In this document: positions 1 through 8,833 of the stretch, in pieces
How positions within the stretch are numbered: position 1 is the stretch's first letter
How the letters are laid out: each line of letters starts with the position of its first letter
Assembly: GCA_018141845.1 (NCBI GenBank)
Contig: CP073340.1
Span: 2,071,001-2,135,000, forward strand
From: Lachnospiraceae bacterium oral taxon 096
GTDB lineage: Bacteria; Bacillota; Clostridia; Lachnospirales; Lachnospiraceae
Reading direction: 5' to 3'
DNA length: 64,000 nucleotides
Position numbers and translations under genes: made by a program
The notes under the pieces: generated by a model
The model's database searches: none
Told to the model about the DNA's origin: nothing
Seen by the model: only the letters and a program-made list of their open reading frames with translations

Positions 1-221
1 CTAATGACAATGGAAATTAATTCATCCTCATCAAAGTATCGATTTAAAATAGAAAATCCTATTTTTTCCAAAATAAACGCCACCACAATGGAAACCGCCC
101 CTAAAATAAAGAGCTGTGCCAATAATCCTATAGGTTCTTTTTCAATTTCATCTAATTGATACATATAGTACAACAACCAAAGTGCTGGTGCCACAGCCAA
201 TATTAACGAAATTTGATACAT
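1..221 (-). CDS. PrsW-family intramembrane metalloprotease, N-terminal part
   Basis: The gene runs off the left edge, so only the first ~73 residues are visible. They contain an N-terminal hydrophobic helix, a charged loop with the motif DEIEKEPIGLL and a second hydrophobic segment. This is the usual start of PrsW/RsiW-type membrane proteases, where the acidic EKEP loop lies between the first two helices. The start is an ATG at 221 preceded by a strong GAGGAGG. It is divergent from mutY. The family assignment rests on this N-terminus only; the catalytic EExxxK and histidine motifs lie outside the window. Confidence 0.7.
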   Translation of the reverse strand, partial: MYQISLILAVAPALWLLYYMYQLDEIEKEPIGLLAQLFILGAVSIVVAFILEKIGFSILNRYFDEDELISIVI

Positions 222-319
222 CTGCTCCTCCTCTCTAAACACAGTTATTTTACCATATTTTCATTGCATTTTCCAACAATTCATTTTATCATCTTTGTTA
301 AACAGCAAAGGAGAACAAA

Positions 320-1369
320 ATGAATCATTTTGAAAGCTATTTATTACAATGGTATGACCAAAATAAACGGAAACTTCCCTGGCGAGAAAATCCAACAAGT
401 TATCATGTGTGGCTGTCAGAAATTATGTTACAGCAAACAAGAGTAGAAACCGTAAAAAGCTACTATGAACGCTTCTTAAAAAAACTCCCCGATATTCATT
501 CCCTAGCTAAAGCTTCCGAAGAAGTCTACACTAAACTTTGGGAAGGACTTGGTTACTATTCTCGTGTCCAAAACCTCCACAAAGGTGCTGTGCAAATTAT
601 GGAGGATTTTGGTGGAACTATGCCTTCTACCTACCAAGATTTATTAAAAATTGCAGGCATTGGCCCCTATACCGCAGCTGCCATCGCCTCGATTGCCTTT
701 GGTCAAAAAATTCCTGCCATTGATGGCAATCTCTTGCGCATATTTGCAAGATTGACCGCCTATAAAGAAAGCATCAAAACAGAAAGAGCAAAAAAAGAGG
801 CATCTGCTTTCTTTTTTCCAAAAATGATGAGCAACCGACCAGGCGATTTTAATCAAGCACTCATGGATCTGGGCTCTAATATTTGTACCCCAAAGACCAA
901 ACCAAACTGCAATGCTTGTCCCCTCCGACCATACTGTATGTCTCAACAAACAGGTACACAGCTTGATTATCCCATCACACCGCCAAAGAAAGAACGGACA
1001 ATTGAAAAACGCTTTCTCCTTCGAATTCACGACCAAGAACATATGTTAATTCGAAAACGACCAAATAAAGGAATCCTTGCCGGTCTATATGAATTTCCAA
1101 ATTTTTCCTACACTTCAGAGGAAGAAGCACAAAATCAGGCTCTTTCCTTTATAAAAAGCCTTGATTTTGTTCCCATCCAAGTGAGCAAATTGCCCTTACA
1201 TCGACATATTTTTACGCATAAAGAATGGATGATCGAGGGACTTGATATTTTTATTGAAACTCCACCTTCTACTCCTCAAAAAAAGGAAGAATATATCTGG
1301 GCGAATATGGTAGATATCACTAATTTTTATACGATTCCTTCAGCATTTTCTCCATATCTAAAGATATAG
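320..1369 (+). CDS. mutY: A/G-specific adenine glycosylase MutY
   Basis: Base-excision repair enzyme that removes adenine mispaired with 8-oxoguanine. The 349-residue protein has all MutY parts. The catalytic Glu34 lies in WLSEIMLQQTRVE, the helix-hairpin-helix is IAGIGPYTAAAI (about 112-123), and the catalytic Asp135 is in IDGNLLR. An iron-sulfur motif of C-x7-C-x2-C-x5-C follows near residues 193-211. The C-terminal third (from about 230) is the Nudix-like 8-oxoG recognition domain, including GILAGLYEFP. The first cysteine spacing is seven rather than the six of E. coli. Start ATG follows AAAGGAG. It is a single gene, divergent from the PrsW-like gene and convergent with mcrC. Confidence 0.95.
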   Translation: MNHFESYLLQWYDQNKRKLPWRENPTSYHVWLSEIMLQQTRVETVKSYYERFLKKLPDIHSLAKASEEVYTKLWEGLGYYSRVQNLHKGAVQIMEDFGGTMPSTYQDLLKIAGIGPYTAAAIASIAFGQKIPAIDGNLLRIFARLTAYKESIKTERAKKEASAFFFPKMMSNRPGDFNQALMDLGSNICTPKTKPNCNACPLRPYCMSQQTGTQLDYPITPPKKERTIEKRFLLRIHDQEHMLIRKRPNKGILAGLYEFPNFSYTSEEEAQNQALSFIKSLDFVPIQVSKLPLHRHIFTHKEWMIEGLDIFIETPPSTPQKKEEYIWANMVDITNFYTIPSAFSPYLKI

Positions 1370-1395
1370 ATCTTCTGTAATTACCTCTTTTATCA

Positions 1396-1442
1396 TTTTT
1401 TCAGCTATTAGTTTCATTGTCCGAGGCTAATAGCTGAAAAAA
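1396..1442. repeat. Perfect 16-bp inverted repeat at the 3' end of mcrC
   Basis: Arms 1396-1411 (TTTTTTCAGCTATTAG) and 1427-1442 are exact reverse complements with a 15-nt loop. The repeat covers the last codons and the stop of mcrC and lies between the convergent mutY and mcrC. Each strand reads U-run, stem, A-run, so the A/U tract is part of the stem; it resembles a bidirectional 3' stabiliser or terminator. Confidence 0.7.
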
Positions 1443-2768
1443 TAGTCTCTCACTCTCTTCCATTTGTCTAACAAATTCTTTGTAATTGTTGCTGTATCTT
1501 GGAATGACAAATCCTAATTTGATCACATCGATGTCTTCTCTCGGTGATACATTTTTCTCATAAGTAATCCCTTGGTTTAACCTTAAATGGATAAACTGAC
1601 CATCCCTTTGTTCACCACTTTGGGGGTACAAAAAATAGCCTCTCTTTGACTCAAATCGGAGCATATAAGCTAGAATTTGAAGATAATCTCTGCCATAAAT
1701 ATTTTTTGCTGGCTTATACTTTGCATCGGCAATAACTCGATTGATCGGATTTCTTCCAAGAAAATCAGGATAGATTGTACCAGCCCTATCAAAGAACTTT
1801 TGCACACCTAATTTTTTCTTATTCATTGGATGATAAAATTTTTCTCCCAATATAAGATTGAGATACTCTTCCCAGAGCCAAGCTCCATCAAAGAGTATCC
1901 CATACATTTTTTGATTTCCCAGATAAAGACTGTGCTGTTGATTTTGCAAAATAAAAAGGCAGAGTTTTTGCAAATCTCCATATTCTCGATAATAGGCGTG
2001 TTGAATTGGATTTTTTCTGTTGGCCTCGATCACCTTTCTTCTGTCCGCCATTCGATACTTTAAAGTCACTCGCTCGATGACCATTACCTCTTCCTTCACA
2101 CCATCTAAAATTGGATGACCATATTTTTTTCCTCGAATTGCCTCAATCGCATGGCGAATTAATTCCATCAAATCATTGTCTACTAAATGTTCTCTCTGTC
2201 GATAGGCAATCTTTCCCTGAAATGGGATATTCTTTTGAATATGACTTGCAATGTCCATTCTTCCACGCACATGGGCATTGTTATGAACCTGATCCATATA
2301 GTCTCGAAATTTCCCCTTTCTCAACGCCTTTTGAAGATACAGAGGAAACAAAAATGTGAGCCACTCAAATATCTTTTCTTCCTGATTAATGCTTTGAGTG
2401 AAGGAGACAAAATTGGGCAAATGCAAAACTTTTTGAAGTAAGTATTGCAAAAAATAATCTTGATTTTCCTCTTTGCAAAAGCGAGAAGTGATCATCAGTT
2501 GCTCGTGATCCATACCCAAAATGCCCATAATATTGCCTGTGACATAATTTTCTTTCTCTGACTTTAAAATTACTTGTTCTTCATCTAACTCTAGACTCCA
2601 ACCCTCAATTTCACTCAAACCATTTGAAAAGACAAATGCTCCCTCTTGTCCAAGCTCTTCTAATTTTTTGTCAGCTATGTGATCAACTAAATTTTGAATG
2701 CAATTAAAATCTTCTCTCTTTCTTTTGCTATTGTCAGCCACTTTTAACACATTGATTTTATTGTTCAT
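1401..2768 (-). CDS. mcrC: McrC-type subunit of a McrBC modification-dependent restriction system
   Basis: Nuclease subunit of a McrBC system, which cuts DNA carrying modified cytosines when driven by the McrB GTPase. The 455-residue protein has a PD-(D/E)xK nuclease core: YPDFLGR near residue 335, then IADAKYKP near 345-352, giving the D...D-A-K catalytic triad. The N-terminal half is the helical McrB-interacting part and is less conserved. The start overlaps the end of mcrB by 11 nt, so the two are translationally coupled. The last codons lie inside a perfect inverted repeat. Family assignment is firm; the modified base recognised is unknown. Confidence 0.85.
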   Translation of the reverse strand: MNNKINVLKVADNSKRKREDFNCIQNLVDHIADKKLEELGQEGAFVFSNGLSEIEGWSLELDEEQVILKSEKENYVTGNIMGILGMDHEQLMITSRFCKEENQDYFLQYLLQKVLHLPNFVSFTQSINQEEKIFEWLTFLFPLYLQKALRKGKFRDYMDQVHNNAHVRGRMDIASHIQKNIPFQGKIAYRQREHLVDNDLMELIRHAIEAIRGKKYGHPILDGVKEEVMVIERVTLKYRMADRRKVIEANRKNPIQHAYYREYGDLQKLCLFILQNQQHSLYLGNQKMYGILFDGAWLWEEYLNLILGEKFYHPMNKKKLGVQKFFDRAGTIYPDFLGRNPINRVIADAKYKPAKNIYGRDYLQILAYMLRFESKRGYFLYPQSGEQRDGQFIHLRLNQGITYEKNVSPREDIDVIKLGFVIPRYSNNYKEFVRQMEESERLFFQLLASDNETNS

Positions 2769-4134
2769 TTTCCATCACATCACTTCCAAATCTATTTTCA
2801 TCCCCACAATAGGCAAGATAGAGCTGTCGTATCATTGCTTTTTCGTCATAGAGTCCACGGACATAATCTTGCAAAAGTGGTTCAAGATAATCTCTCCACA
2901 ATTCATCAAAACCAACCGTCTTTTCTTTTAACTTTAAAAAATACGCCGCTCCAATCTGATAATTTTCATTTAGTCCATCGACAGCTAAAATTGCTGTATT
3001 GAGACGATTCATTCTCTCCGTGGCCTCTTTGACCAACTTTTTGTCGCCAAGATGTTCTAACATGAACTGTGTATCCCTTGCTCGAATTTCAATAAAACGA
3101 AAACGTCTTCGCATTGCAAAGTCAAAGCTGTCCACTGAGCGATCAATATCATTCATTGTCCCTATAATATAGACATTGGGCGGAATATAAAATTTCTTTT
3201 CTGGCTCGGCATGCATATTGGCGTATTGCGTAGAAACCTCCCCTGCCCTTCCCCGACACCCCGGATCAATAGAAAAAAATAATTCTCCAAAAATCTTTGA
3301 AATTTCGCCTCGATTAATTTCGTCAATAATAAAGACATATTTTTTTATCTTTTCATCAACAAAAGGATTTTTCTTTAATTTTGATTTAAATTTACTCATC
3401 TCCTGAAACAGAGCCAAATCATAGGAATATTCCTGTCTTGCATTCTTTTTCCCAAAAAATCTTGTCACACTCGTTACTTTATCAAAAGTCTCCCCCGAAA
3501 TCAGCATTTTTCGGATATCATTCATATTCAACGTAATTCGATTTGTCAAGGGATTTCGTGGAATGTAAATTGAAATATAGTGCTCATCCACATCAATAAT
3601 GGTAAATTGACTTCCTGTGATCGTTTGAAATTGATCCTGTTCAAATTGTATATTTTCAAAGAACAATGCTATAATTTCGTCTGCAAAGGCCTCCTTTGCC
3701 TTTTCCTGCCTCGACTCCTTGGCAATTTCAAAATTTTCTCTTGCCCTATCCACAAAGCCTTTAAAAATACCATCTTGAAGCTCAAATCCGATACTTCCAT
3801 CTTCGTTCATCCTCGGGCGAAGTCCCTCCACAAAATCAGTATAATCATAACTTGGATGAAATTGAACAAATTCTACTTGACTCTTTTGTGCTGGTGACAA
3901 ATTGGCATAATTATCCTCTGCCCCATCACTGACAATCATCGCTGCAATTTTCTTTGCCAAAAATGATTTTCCCACCCCAGGTGCACCTCGAAAAATCACA
4001 TTTTTTGATTCCAACAAGCACCGCTCATATTGCTCGTACCGAGTATGTTGAGTTTGATTCAATGATATGTCCTCCTCACTAAATATAAACAGTAAACTGC
4101 TCCGACTTATTGAAGTTGGAGTATGAATTTTCAA
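2758..4134 (-). CDS. mcrB: McrB-like AAA+ GTPase subunit
   Basis: Motor subunit partnering McrC. Walker A GAPGVGKS is at residues 50-57, Walker B FIIDEINRGEI near 266-276, and the McrB signature TMNDIDRS near 323, followed by FAMRRRFRF. The protein differs from E. coli McrB. Only ~50 residues precede the P-loop, so the usual N-terminal DNA-binding domain is absent, and about 210 residues separate Walker A and B, implying an inserted domain there. The start is TTG at 4134, overlapping the alkD-like stop (TTGA) with GAGG upstream; no in-frame ATG precedes the P-loop. Substrate specificity cannot be inferred. Confidence 0.82.
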   Translation of the reverse strand: MKIHTPTSISRSSLLFIFSEEDISLNQTQHTRYEQYERCLLESKNVIFRGAPGVGKSFLAKKIAAMIVSDGAEDNYANLSPAQKSQVEFVQFHPSYDYTDFVEGLRPRMNEDGSIGFELQDGIFKGFVDRARENFEIAKESRQEKAKEAFADEIIALFFENIQFEQDQFQTITGSQFTIIDVDEHYISIYIPRNPLTNRITLNMNDIRKMLISGETFDKVTSVTRFFGKKNARQEYSYDLALFQEMSKFKSKLKKNPFVDEKIKKYVFIIDEINRGEISKIFGELFFSIDPGCRGRAGEVSTQYANMHAEPEKKFYIPPNVYIIGTMNDIDRSVDSFDFAMRRRFRFIEIRARDTQFMLEHLGDKKLVKEATERMNRLNTAILAVDGLNENYQIGAAYFLKLKEKTVGFDELWRDYLEPLLQDYVRGLYDEKAMIRQLYLAYCGDENRFGSDVMENEQ

Positions 4135-4823
4135 ATCTTTAAACGCCTCAAATATTCCTTCTGCTCTAGTGTAATTCTTCGGCTCTCCACAGCTTTTTGA
4201 ATAGTCTTATTGTGCGTCCAGATATCTAGTTTTTGCTCTTCTATATATAGTAGAGCTTTGGTATATTGTTTGGCAAGTGCTGTAGCAAAATACCAAGCTA
4301 CCATCATACGAATATAATATTCCTCAGAGCTAATCTTGGATACCATTTCTAAATAGATTGGATCAAAATCATCATCAAGAAAATGCTCTAAAAGCATTCC
4401 AATTCCAAATCGAACCGTATATGTTCTATCCGAACAAACCCACTGTTTTATCTGATCAATCAATTCAGAGCGATTCTTTTTGAATACCTTAGGGGAAAGT
4501 TGATCACAGGTTGCCCAGTTATCAACAAATGGCAAAAATTGATTCAACTCTTCTAGGCACTGCTTATTATCTTTTATCTCTGAAATCATAAAAGCATGAA
4601 GTTGATTTTCTTCAAAATATTGATGGGGAAGGAAATGCAAAAAATTTTGCATTTCTTTTTGTTTGACAAGCTCCTTTGCATATCTTCGAAGCTCTGGAGT
4701 TCTTACTCCGATTATCGTAGTTGATTCTAGTGTTGGAATTAACCTGCACTGAAAATCACGATATTTTTTATCTTGTAGCTCAAAGAGCTTTTTTCTTATC
4801 TCTTCAATTTTAACATCCATCAT
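4131..4823 (-). CDS. DNA alkylation repair enzyme, AlkD-type HEAT-repeat glycosylase
   Basis: The 230-residue all-helical protein matches the AlkD family, which excises positively charged alkylated purines such as 7-methylguanine without base flipping. The conserved segment FVDNWATCDQLSPKVF (about 98-113) is the family signature, followed by TVRFGIGMLLEHF with the conserved Arg. The gene overlaps the next gene (mcrB) at TTGA and its own start overlaps the small upstream gene by 14 nt. This makes a tight four-gene operon with McrBC. Whether it helps repair or protect against the restriction system is inference from context only. Confidence 0.85.
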   Translation of the reverse strand: MMDVKIEEIRKKLFELQDKKYRDFQCRLIPTLESTTIIGVRTPELRRYAKELVKQKEMQNFLHFLPHQYFEENQLHAFMISEIKDNKQCLEELNQFLPFVDNWATCDQLSPKVFKKNRSELIDQIKQWVCSDRTYTVRFGIGMLLEHFLDDDFDPIYLEMVSKISSEEYYIRMMVAWYFATALAKQYTKALLYIEEQKLDIWTHNKTIQKAVESRRITLEQKEYLRRLKI

Positions 4824-5091
4824 AATCTATTACTACTTTCTTAATTTGCCTCAAAAAGACTTTTGGATGAATATAAAGATTTTCAAGTATTGGAACCAGA
4901 TCAATATACTCCTCCTCACTGTCTTTATTATGCTTATACTTTGCCATAACAACAAGATAACCATCATTCCACTCTATAACATCAGTATACTTTTCAAGAG
5001 AATACGGTGCCTCAAATCGGATAGTATAGTTACCATATTTGAATACTGTAAAATTATCTTCATTACAAATAAATGCACAATTCCCAACCAT
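4810..5091 (-). CDS. Small conserved-type protein upstream of AlkD (function unknown)
   Basis: A 93-residue acidic protein with no signal peptide or membrane segment. It reads as beta-rich (FTVFKYGNYTIRFEAP, GYLVVMAKYKH) followed by an acidic stretch EEEYIDLVPILENLY. Similar small proteins occur beside AlkD-type genes in clostridia as far as I recall, but no function is known to me. The start ATG follows AAAGGA. It overlaps the AlkD gene by 14 nt and is first in the AlkD-McrBC operon. Confidence 0.65.
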   Translation of the reverse strand: MVGNCAFICNEDNFTVFKYGNYTIRFEAPYSLEKYTDVIEWNDGYLVVMAKYKHNKDSEEEYIDLVPILENLYIHPKVFLRQIKKVVIDYDGC

Positions 5092-5145
5092 TCATAGTCC
5101 TTTCAAATTAAATAAGAATAGGGTTAGATTAATAAAAACCTTGTG

Positions 5146-5697
5146 TCATAGCCACTTCACCATCATATACTCATTCACAAACGATCCATCCCTCATTCGT
5201 ATCGCATCTGGTTTTATTCCTGTAATCCGAAATCCCATTTTTTCATATAGCCCTCTCGCTCTTTTATTTCCCTCAATAAAGTCAAGTTCAATCTGACGGA
5301 CATCGCCACGAGCTCTGGCCACTTGAAACATCTCTTCAAACATTCTTGTTCCGATACCAAGATTCCAGAATTCTTGCAAAAGGGCAATCGCAACAGAAGC
5401 CCGATGACGATCTTTTTTTCTAGTACAAAAAGAAATCTGACAACTTCCTGCAATCCTGCCATCTACAAAACAGATTATCATCATTCTATTCTCACTATCA
5501 TAGCTCTCCTGAATAAAAGCTCTTTCCTGATCCAGCGTAACCTCAGCCAATTCCTCTGGAAACCTCATCAAAAAATCTGTCTCACTTGATGCCTTTACAA
5601 TAAATTGAAGCATATCCTCCGCATCATCTTCTGAAGGAGTATGAAGAACTGCCTTTCTCCCATCTTTTAATTTGAACTCTTTTTTCTTAAAAACCAT
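5146..5697 (-). CDS. GNAT-family N-acetyltransferase
   Basis: A 183-residue acetyl-CoA-dependent acyltransferase of the Gcn5 type. The acetyl-CoA loop is NLGIGTRMFEEMF near 113-125 (the Q/RxxGxG/A motif in variant form). The C-terminal motif B region GNKRARGLYEKMGFRITG is typical of RimI/RimL-like enzymes. A GGAGG lies upstream of the ATG. It follows the Nudix gene with a 25-nt gap and probably shares its transcript. The acceptor substrate is unknown. Confidence 0.85.
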   Translation of the reverse strand: MVFKKKEFKLKDGRKAVLHTPSEDDAEDMLQFIVKASSETDFLMRFPEELAEVTLDQERAFIQESYDSENRMMIICFVDGRIAGSCQISFCTRKKDRHRASVAIALLQEFWNLGIGTRMFEEMFQVARARGDVRQIELDFIEGNKRARGLYEKMGFRITGIKPDAIRMRDGSFVNEYMMVKWL

Positions 5698-5722
5698 TGC
5701 GATGTACCTCCACGACTCAATT

Positions 5723-6172
5723 TTACTTTATTGAAACACTCCAAATATCCCCGTCTACCAAATATTGAAACTCTGTTAAGTCTGCATTATTAATAACTCT
5801 CAAAAGTTCATCAAAATCATTTACTGTATTGATTTCTGAAAGATGCCTGCCATCAATCCATTCCATTTGTCCTTCTTCTGATGAAACAAGTTCTCCTGAA
5901 AACTGCTCTGTTTTAAACAGAAATACAATATATCGTCCATTTTTTATTGGAAACTGCTTTACCCCAACCAATTTTGGGTTAGTAACATCCAGTCCTGTCT
6001 CTTCTTTCATTTCTCTCTTCACAGCATCAACAAAGGATTCCCCGATCTCGACATGACCTCCTGGAAGTGTATAGCCCTTCCAATCTTCTTTCACCCTGTT
6101 CTGTAATAGAATTTTATCTCCATCTTGAATAAGACAAAGCACTGTCAATTCAACATTTTCCGTTCTTGCCAT
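5723..6172 (-). CDS. Nudix hydrolase (MutT-like)
   Basis: About 149 residues with a perfect Nudix box, G-x5-E-x7-REMKEETGL, starting at the GHVEIGES segment. This coordinates the metal used to cleave nucleoside diphosphate-X substrates; the family includes 8-oxo-dGTP pyrophosphatases. I place the start at the ATG at 6172 because AGGAG precedes it by about seven bases. An in-frame ATG five codons earlier overlaps that ribosome binding site. The substrate is not predictable. Confidence 0.88.
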   Translation of the reverse strand: MARTENVELTVLCLIQDGDKILLQNRVKEDWKGYTLPGGHVEIGESFVDAVKREMKEETGLDVTNPKLVGVKQFPIKNGRYIVFLFKTEQFSGELVSSEEGQMEWIDGRHLSEINTVNDFDELLRVINNADLTEFQYLVDGDIWSVSIK

Positions 6173-6291
6173 CTTTTTTCTCCTCATCTTATTTCTTTTC
6201 CTACTTTATTCTACTACAAATTTTCTATATTCTACTTTTATTATACTTAATTTTCACATTTATTTTCAAGTATTTCACCTTACCTTCTTGC

Positions 6292-6330
6292 AAAAAAGAG
6301 CTTCCAAGTTAAAAAACTTGAAAGCCCCTC
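6292..6330 (-). terminator. Rho-independent terminator downstream of the methyltransferase gene
   Basis: On the minus strand, arm GGCTTTCAAGTT pairs with AACTTGGAAGCTC (two internal mismatches/wobbles), followed by TTTTTT. It lies 25 nt beyond the methyltransferase stop. Confidence 0.8.
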
Positions 6331-6354
6331 TCTATCTTGATCGCATTATCCTAT

Positions 6355-7038
6355 CTATTTTTTTATGCACCGAAAACATGCCACACTTTCTACTCGAGTT
6401 ATCAAAACTTCCTTGCAAGTTTTTAATAATCTTCTCCTGAGGCTGCTTTCGGTTTCAAATGGTGGTGTAAAAAATCCCCTAGGAACATAAAAGTGCCGTG
6501 CAAACCAATCTGTTCTTTTACATCCACCCTTTGTATAAAAACAACCACAAAAGACTCCGCCCGATTTTAGGACACGAAACACCTCTTTGTAAGCTGCATT
6601 TTTGTCAGGAAAGACATGGAATCCATTCATGGAAAGCACAATGTCGAAGGAATCATCCGCAAATGGAAGATTTCCCACATCCCCCTGTAAAAAATGGATA
6701 TTTCTTATTCCCATATGTTCGGCCTTTTCTTGTGCAGATTTCATCATATCGGATGAATAATCTACACAAGTAATCTCTGCACCTGGCAACTTCTTATACT
6801 TTGGCATCGTTAGCACTCCTGTTCCCACTGGAATTTCTAGAATTTTTCCTGAAAAATTCTTTGGTATCCCAGATAGAGCTTGATGAATATATTTTCGATT
6901 CTTTTCCCTATCCATATTCCACACGAAATAGCAAATTATTTTGCCCAGGAAAGTGGAACAGGTCATCATATGGTCATAGAAGCTCGTATGACCTCCCGTC
7001 AGCTGATATGCACCTTGAATTTCTTCTTTTTTCGCCAT
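6355..7038 (-). CDS. Class I SAM-dependent methyltransferase
   Basis: About 227 residues with a Rossmann methyltransferase core. Motif I is LEIPVGTGVLTM (SAM-binding loop, with P instead of the usual G after I), the acidic residue ends ITCVDYS, and motif IV is LPFADDSFDIVLSMNGFHVF. This is the ubiE/Methyltransf_11 type acting on small molecules; the substrate is unknown. The start is the ATG at 7038, seven bases after GAGGAGG; a GTG two codons upstream overlaps that site. It stands alone, with a clear terminator behind it. Confidence 0.85.
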   Translation of the reverse strand: MAKKEEIQGAYQLTGGHTSFYDHMMTCSTFLGKIICYFVWNMDREKNRKYIHQALSGIPKNFSGKILEIPVGTGVLTMPKYKKLPGAEITCVDYSSDMMKSAQEKAEHMGIRNIHFLQGDVGNLPFADDSFDIVLSMNGFHVFPDKNAAYKEVFRVLKSGGVFCGCFYTKGGCKRTDWFARHFYVPRGFFTPPFETESSLRRRLLKTCKEVLITRVESVACFRCIKK

Positions 7039-7111
7039 ACACACACCTCCTCAAAATAGGATAGCGTCATGATAAACAACTTATCGATCTCTTAATCCAT
7101 TATATCTTATC

Positions 7112-7489
7112 TTATTGATAATCCACACTAATTTCTACAGTATCAAAAAGATCGGAGGAAATCTTTACCATGTTCTTTCCTGCTTGGAAGGCCTCCTTGC
7201 TAAGGTCAATAAACTCGTCTTTTCCCGTGCCATAATTTTGCGTCACTTTGAACACATTGCTGTCTCCACGGGAGAAGCTAGATACCTTATGATAAGCTAC
7301 GCCATTGACAGAAACTTCGGTGCCATCTTTTTTTACTGCTGCAAGAAAGTTCTTTAGTTGAGACTTATTTGCATTGTCAAAGGTGAGTCGAACTGTCTTG
7401 TCGAGAGGATAATTGTCTCTCACTGTTGCTCCAACAAAATTAGGAACGCTATATTTACTTGCACTCGTAAATTGAATATCGTTTACGCC
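7112..7489 (-). pseudogene. 3' part of a split surface-protein gene (DUF1533/HID-like domain)
   Basis: An open frame with no start of its own. It encodes about 125 residues of a beta-rich extracellular-type domain: GVNDIQFTSASKYSVPNF, KTVRLTF, VSVNGVAYHKV, then GKNMVKISSDLFDTVEISVDY. The layout resembles the DUF1533/haem-interacting repeats of Gram-positive surface proteins (family guess). The frame is closed by a stop just upstream, inside the IS607-type element. Joining it to the 5' part at 9558 through a shared AAC codon restores one continuous frame of about 323 residues, so it is the displaced C-terminus of that gene. Confidence 0.7.
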
Positions 7490-7492
7490 GTT

Positions 7493-7665
7493 ACTGAAAA
7501 CTTATAAAAAGCTAATAAACTTTTATGTTTCATTCCTACTTCATCGAGTATGCTTTCATACTGAATAAATTCAAATACTAATTACAAGTTCTTGTACTCT
7601 CCATAGGCGTCAATTCCCGATTAACGTTCGGTACATATCTGTAATAACTTTAAAGTGTTACACTA
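7493..7665 (-). ncRNA. Probable reRNA (omegaRNA) of the IS607 TnpB
   Basis: The region from the tnpB stop to the element end has two hairpins (GTATGaaagCATAC and TACAAG/CTTGTA) and the block TTGACGCCTATGGAG. A near-identical block (TTAACGCCTGTGGAG) lies after the second tnpB remnant near 49850. In the IS605/IS607 groups the RNA guiding TnpB is made from this tnpB 3'/right-end region and its guide is the flanking DNA just past the end. Here that would be the start of the split gene's 3' part (below 7493). Confidence 0.6.
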
Positions 7666-8833
7666 CAGATTGTTTTAAAACATTCTCTCCATACTGCTTT
7701 AGATTCAAACTTGCTTGAAAATCTCTATCTATGATGTTTCCACATTCACATTTATAAATTCTGTCAGACAGTTTCAAATCTTTTTTAATATTTCCACAAC
7801 AACTACATAGTTTAGAACTTGGAAAGAATCTGTCTGCTATAATGACTGAAATATTATTCCAGTTAGACTTATACTCAATCTGCTTTCTAAATTCATAAAA
7901 GCATTGTTGTTGTACTGCTTTGGATAAATGCTTATTTTTCATCATTCCACTTACATTCAAATCTTCCATACAGATAAAACTTGGTTTTCGCTTTATGATT
8001 TCAGATGTTGTCTGATGTAAGTAGTTTTGACGAATATTTGTTAATCGTTTTATTACTTTTAAAAGTTCTTTTTCTCTTTTTATTATGTTACTTGTTTTAC
8101 AATAACTGCCTCCTTTCTTATTTTTCTCATATCTTCTTGATATTGAACGCTGTAACCTGCGTTTTTTCTTTTCTATTTTTCTTACTTTTTGTGTTTTATT
8201 TATGTTCTTATAAGTATTTCCATCAGAACAAACTGCTAAGTTTTTAATACCTAAATCAATTCCGACACCATCATTTGATGGAAGATTATTATTGTCATCT
8301 ACTTCAATTCCAATAGATACATACCAATACAATCCATCATATGTAAAGCGTGGATTTAAGTATTTACAGTTAATTGGTATTCTTTCTTTTTCACAAAGTC
8401 TAATCCAATTCAATTTTTGTTTATTTCGTCTTTTACTCATTGAAAATCCTTCGACTTTTACATGAGTATCTGTAAACTGAATTTTACCAGTATCTTGATA
8501 AAAAGAAGGAGTTGAATGCTTTTTACTTTTAAATTTAGGATATTTGCATTGCCCTTTGAAAAATTTTTTATAGGCATTACAAGCATCTTTGATTGCCTGC
8601 TTTGTTACATTATTACTTACTTCATTTAGCCATCTATACTCTGGCAGTTTCTTTAGCTGTGTAAATTCTTTTCGTAATTCATTATCCGATAAGAATTTAT
8701 TTTTTTGCTTATAGTTCTCTTGTTCCTTTGCAATAGCCCAATTGTAAGCAAATCTCGCACATCCAGCATATTGAAATAGTTGAGTAATCTGTTTATTATT
8801 TGGGTATAGTCTGATTTTTATTGATTTTATCAT
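7658..8833 (-). CDS. tnpB: TnpB, RNA-guided nuclease of an IS607-family element
   Basis: A 391-residue OrfB/TnpB protein. The RuvC-like catalytic acids are visible: Asp in GIDLGIKNLAV (near 190), Glu in ICMEDLNVSG (near 297) and Asp in IIDRDFQASLN near the C-terminus. The zinc-finger cysteines are CSCCG and YKCECG between the last two. The N-terminal helix-turn-helix SIKIRLYPNNKQ is typical. Its ATGA start overlaps the tnpA stop by 4 nt. All motifs are complete, so it is probably functional. It works with the RNA made from its downstream region to cut DNA matching the element's flank. Confidence 0.93.
   Translation of the reverse strand: MIKSIKIRLYPNNKQITQLFQYAGCARFAYNWAIAKEQENYKQKNKFLSDNELRKEFTQLKKLPEYRWLNEVSNNVTKQAIKDACNAYKKFFKGQCKYPKFKSKKHSTPSFYQDTGKIQFTDTHVKVEGFSMSKRRNKQKLNWIRLCEKERIPINCKYLNPRFTYDGLYWYVSIGIEVDDNNNLPSNDGVGIDLGIKNLAVCSDGNTYKNINKTQKVRKIEKKKRRLQRSISRRYEKNKKGGSYCKTSNIIKREKELLKVIKRLTNIRQNYLHQTTSEIIKRKPSFICMEDLNVSGMMKNKHLSKAVQQQCFYEFRKQIEYKSNWNNISVIIADRFFPSSKLCSCCGNIKKDLKLSDRIYKCECGNIIDRDFQASLNLKQYGENVLKQSVV

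Noticed and set aside
1396..1442. Standard Rho-independent terminator
   Set aside because: Neither strand has an unpaired T-run after the stem; recorded as an inverted repeat instead.
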